Shown here piece after piece: positions 56,257 to 57,183 of a stretch of 57,183 nt of DNA; within the stretch, counting starts at the first letter, position 1; each line of letters begins with the position of its first letter. Origin of the DNA: an uncultured Gammaproteobacteria bacterium. Lineage in GTDB: Bacteria; Pseudomonadota; Gammaproteobacteria; PS1; Pseudothioglobaceae. Where the stretch lies: positions 1 through 57,183 of the forward strand of contig CABWZI010000010.1 of the NCBI GenBank assembly GCA_902509905.1, written 5' to 3'. The notes under the pieces are model-generated. The model was not told the origin of the DNA, ran no database searches, and was given only the letters and a program-made list of their open reading frames with translations. A program made the position numbers and the translations under genes.

Positions 56257-57183
56257 TTAACGGTAAACGCCTGCATATTGCTCAACTAAGCTAATATTAC
56301 TCTTAGTGATAAATCCAGGGCCAGAGTTAATTGCGCCAGAAGGCCATACACCATATCTTGACATGTTAGTCAAGAAAACTACCGGCAAGTAGCCTTGGAG
56401 GTAAGGTTGCTGGTCAATTGCAAATGAAATTACACCTGACTTAACAGCAGCAGCAATTTCACCTGAAAGGTCAAAAGTTCCAAAGTACATATCTCCTGAG
56501 CGTCCCATATCATCAAGAGCTGATAGAGTTGGGTGAGCAGAAGTTGGACCTAAAGTAAGAATGGCGTCTGTATCAGGATGTGATCTAAGATGAGCCATAA
56601 CTTTATTTTTAATTTCAGTTGGATCTTGACCTGAGTCAATCATTTGATCACCTAAATCAACACCAAGTGCGTCTGCATATCCCTGGCAACGATCAACTGA
56701 AACTGGATTGGTAAAAAAGTGATTAACACATAAAAACTTTGTTGCTCCAGCAGCTTTTGCTCTTTTACCAGCTCCAAAGCCAGCATCATACTCAGGCTGA
56801 CCAATATGTGCTAATGCTCCTAGCATTTCAGACTGCTCACGAGTACCTGAGTTAATTGTTACAACTGGAATTCCTTTAGCAATAGCTGAAGTAATTGGAC
56901 CTTTTAGGACATCATAATCAGCAATTGTAACAATAATTCCATCTGGATTACTTGCAGCAGCTTGCTCAACAATGCGAGCCATATCAGCAAGGTCTCCTGT
57001 AGTTGGGTTACGATAATCCACATCGACTCCCATTTGCTCACCTGCAATTCCTATTGCATTTTTAATTGTATTCCACCATGAATCAGAATCTGGCGCATGG
57101 CTGATTAGTACAAATTTCTCTCCAGATGCAACTGCAGCAGAACTGCCAAACATTGTTGCTCCAAAAAGAACAGACACTGCTAG
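56257..57183 (-). CDS. ABC transporter sugar/inositol-binding protein, 5' end outside the window
   Basis: The frame is open to the window edge, and the GTG at 57177 lies within the signal peptide (LAVSVLFGATMFGSSAAVASG), so the true start is further upstream. The 300-odd visible residues form a type I periplasmic binding protein (Peripla_BP_4): KFVLISHAPDSDSWWNTIKNAIG, VDYRNPTTGDLADMARIVEQA, PDGIIVTIADYD, GIPVVTINSG, SFAIDQQPYLQGYLPVV. Family and operon point to an IbpA-like inositol-binding protein. Substrate by context only. Confidence 0.88.
   Translation of the reverse strand, partial: LAVSVLFGATMFGSSAAVASGEKFVLISHAPDSDSWWNTIKNAIGIAGEQMGVDVDYRNPTTGDLADMARIVEQAAASNPDGIIVTIADYDVLKGPITSAIAKGIPVVTINSGTREQSEMLGALAHIGQPEYDAGFGAGKRAKAAGATKFLCVNHFFTNPVSVDRCQGYADALGVDLGDQMIDSGQDPTEIKNKVMAHLRSHPDTDAILTLGPTSAHPTLSALDDMGRSGDMYFGTFDLSGEIAAAVKSGVISFAIDQQPYLQGYLPVVFLTNMSRYGVWPSGAINSGPGFITKSNISLVEQYAGVYR

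Overview
The window is AT-rich, gene-dense bacterial DNA whose proteins look gammaproteobacterial: an ftsH-folP-glmM block, holA, proA, tyrS, a one-piece tmRNA, ferredoxin-NADP reductase of the fpr type and an E. coli-like sucCD pair. Gene content (sulfite handling, C3-sulfonate use, inositol use, compact intergenic regions) suggests a streamlined marine gammaproteobacterium, perhaps near the SUP05/Thioglobus group. That placement is inference from gene content only.

Layout. 1-18151 is mostly housekeeping: sucCD, an MFS carrier, queA, a soluble RnfB-like ferredoxin, an M24 peptidase, fpr, a sulfite reductase group (DUF2061, DUF934, siroheme reductase), an Lrp regulator, a TauE/SafE exporter, glmM-folP-ftsH, holA-proA-tyrS. 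18185-18534 is ssrA (tmRNA). 18511-24317 is a 5.8-kb integrated element. It is bounded by 30-bp direct repeats that copy the 3' end of ssrA. It carries a P4-type integrase, an AlpA-like regulator that lacks a normal start codon, a DUF6291 protein, two small proteins, and a tight six-gene cluster of exported or membrane proteins of unknown role. 24338-28175 is a mixed stretch (small membrane proteins, a Yli-type sugar dehydrogenase, a DegT aminotransferase, a DUF4442 thioesterase-like protein, and one exported protein related to the island payload).

28401-37060 reads as a complete 2,3-dihydroxypropane-1-sulfonate (DHPS) module: TRAP uptake, HpsN/HpsO/HpsP-like dehydrogenases, the SuyAB sulfolactate lyase giving pyruvate and sulfite, and a GntR regulator. 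Sulfite made there could in principle meet the sulfite reductase (7392-9029) or the TauE/SafE exporter (9652-10386). 37310-42008 holds a GMC oxidoreductase, an ABC-2-like membrane protein, a DUF6279 lipoprotein and DAHP synthase.

42017-57183 is one long minus-strand inositol operon: ABC uptake (binding protein cut by the window edge), iolG, an RpiR regulator, iolB, iolC-DUF2090, iolD, a phytanoyl-CoA-dioxygenase-family protein, iolE, a second dehydrogenase, a second IolC-like kinase, a second IolB-like protein and an IolJ-type aldolase. The embedded Fe(II)/2-oxoglutarate dioxygenase and the doubled dehydrogenase/kinase/IolB set suggest that substrates beyond myo-inositol are funnelled in. The most novel parts are the exported-protein cargo of the ssrA island and the dioxygenase-bearing inositol operon.
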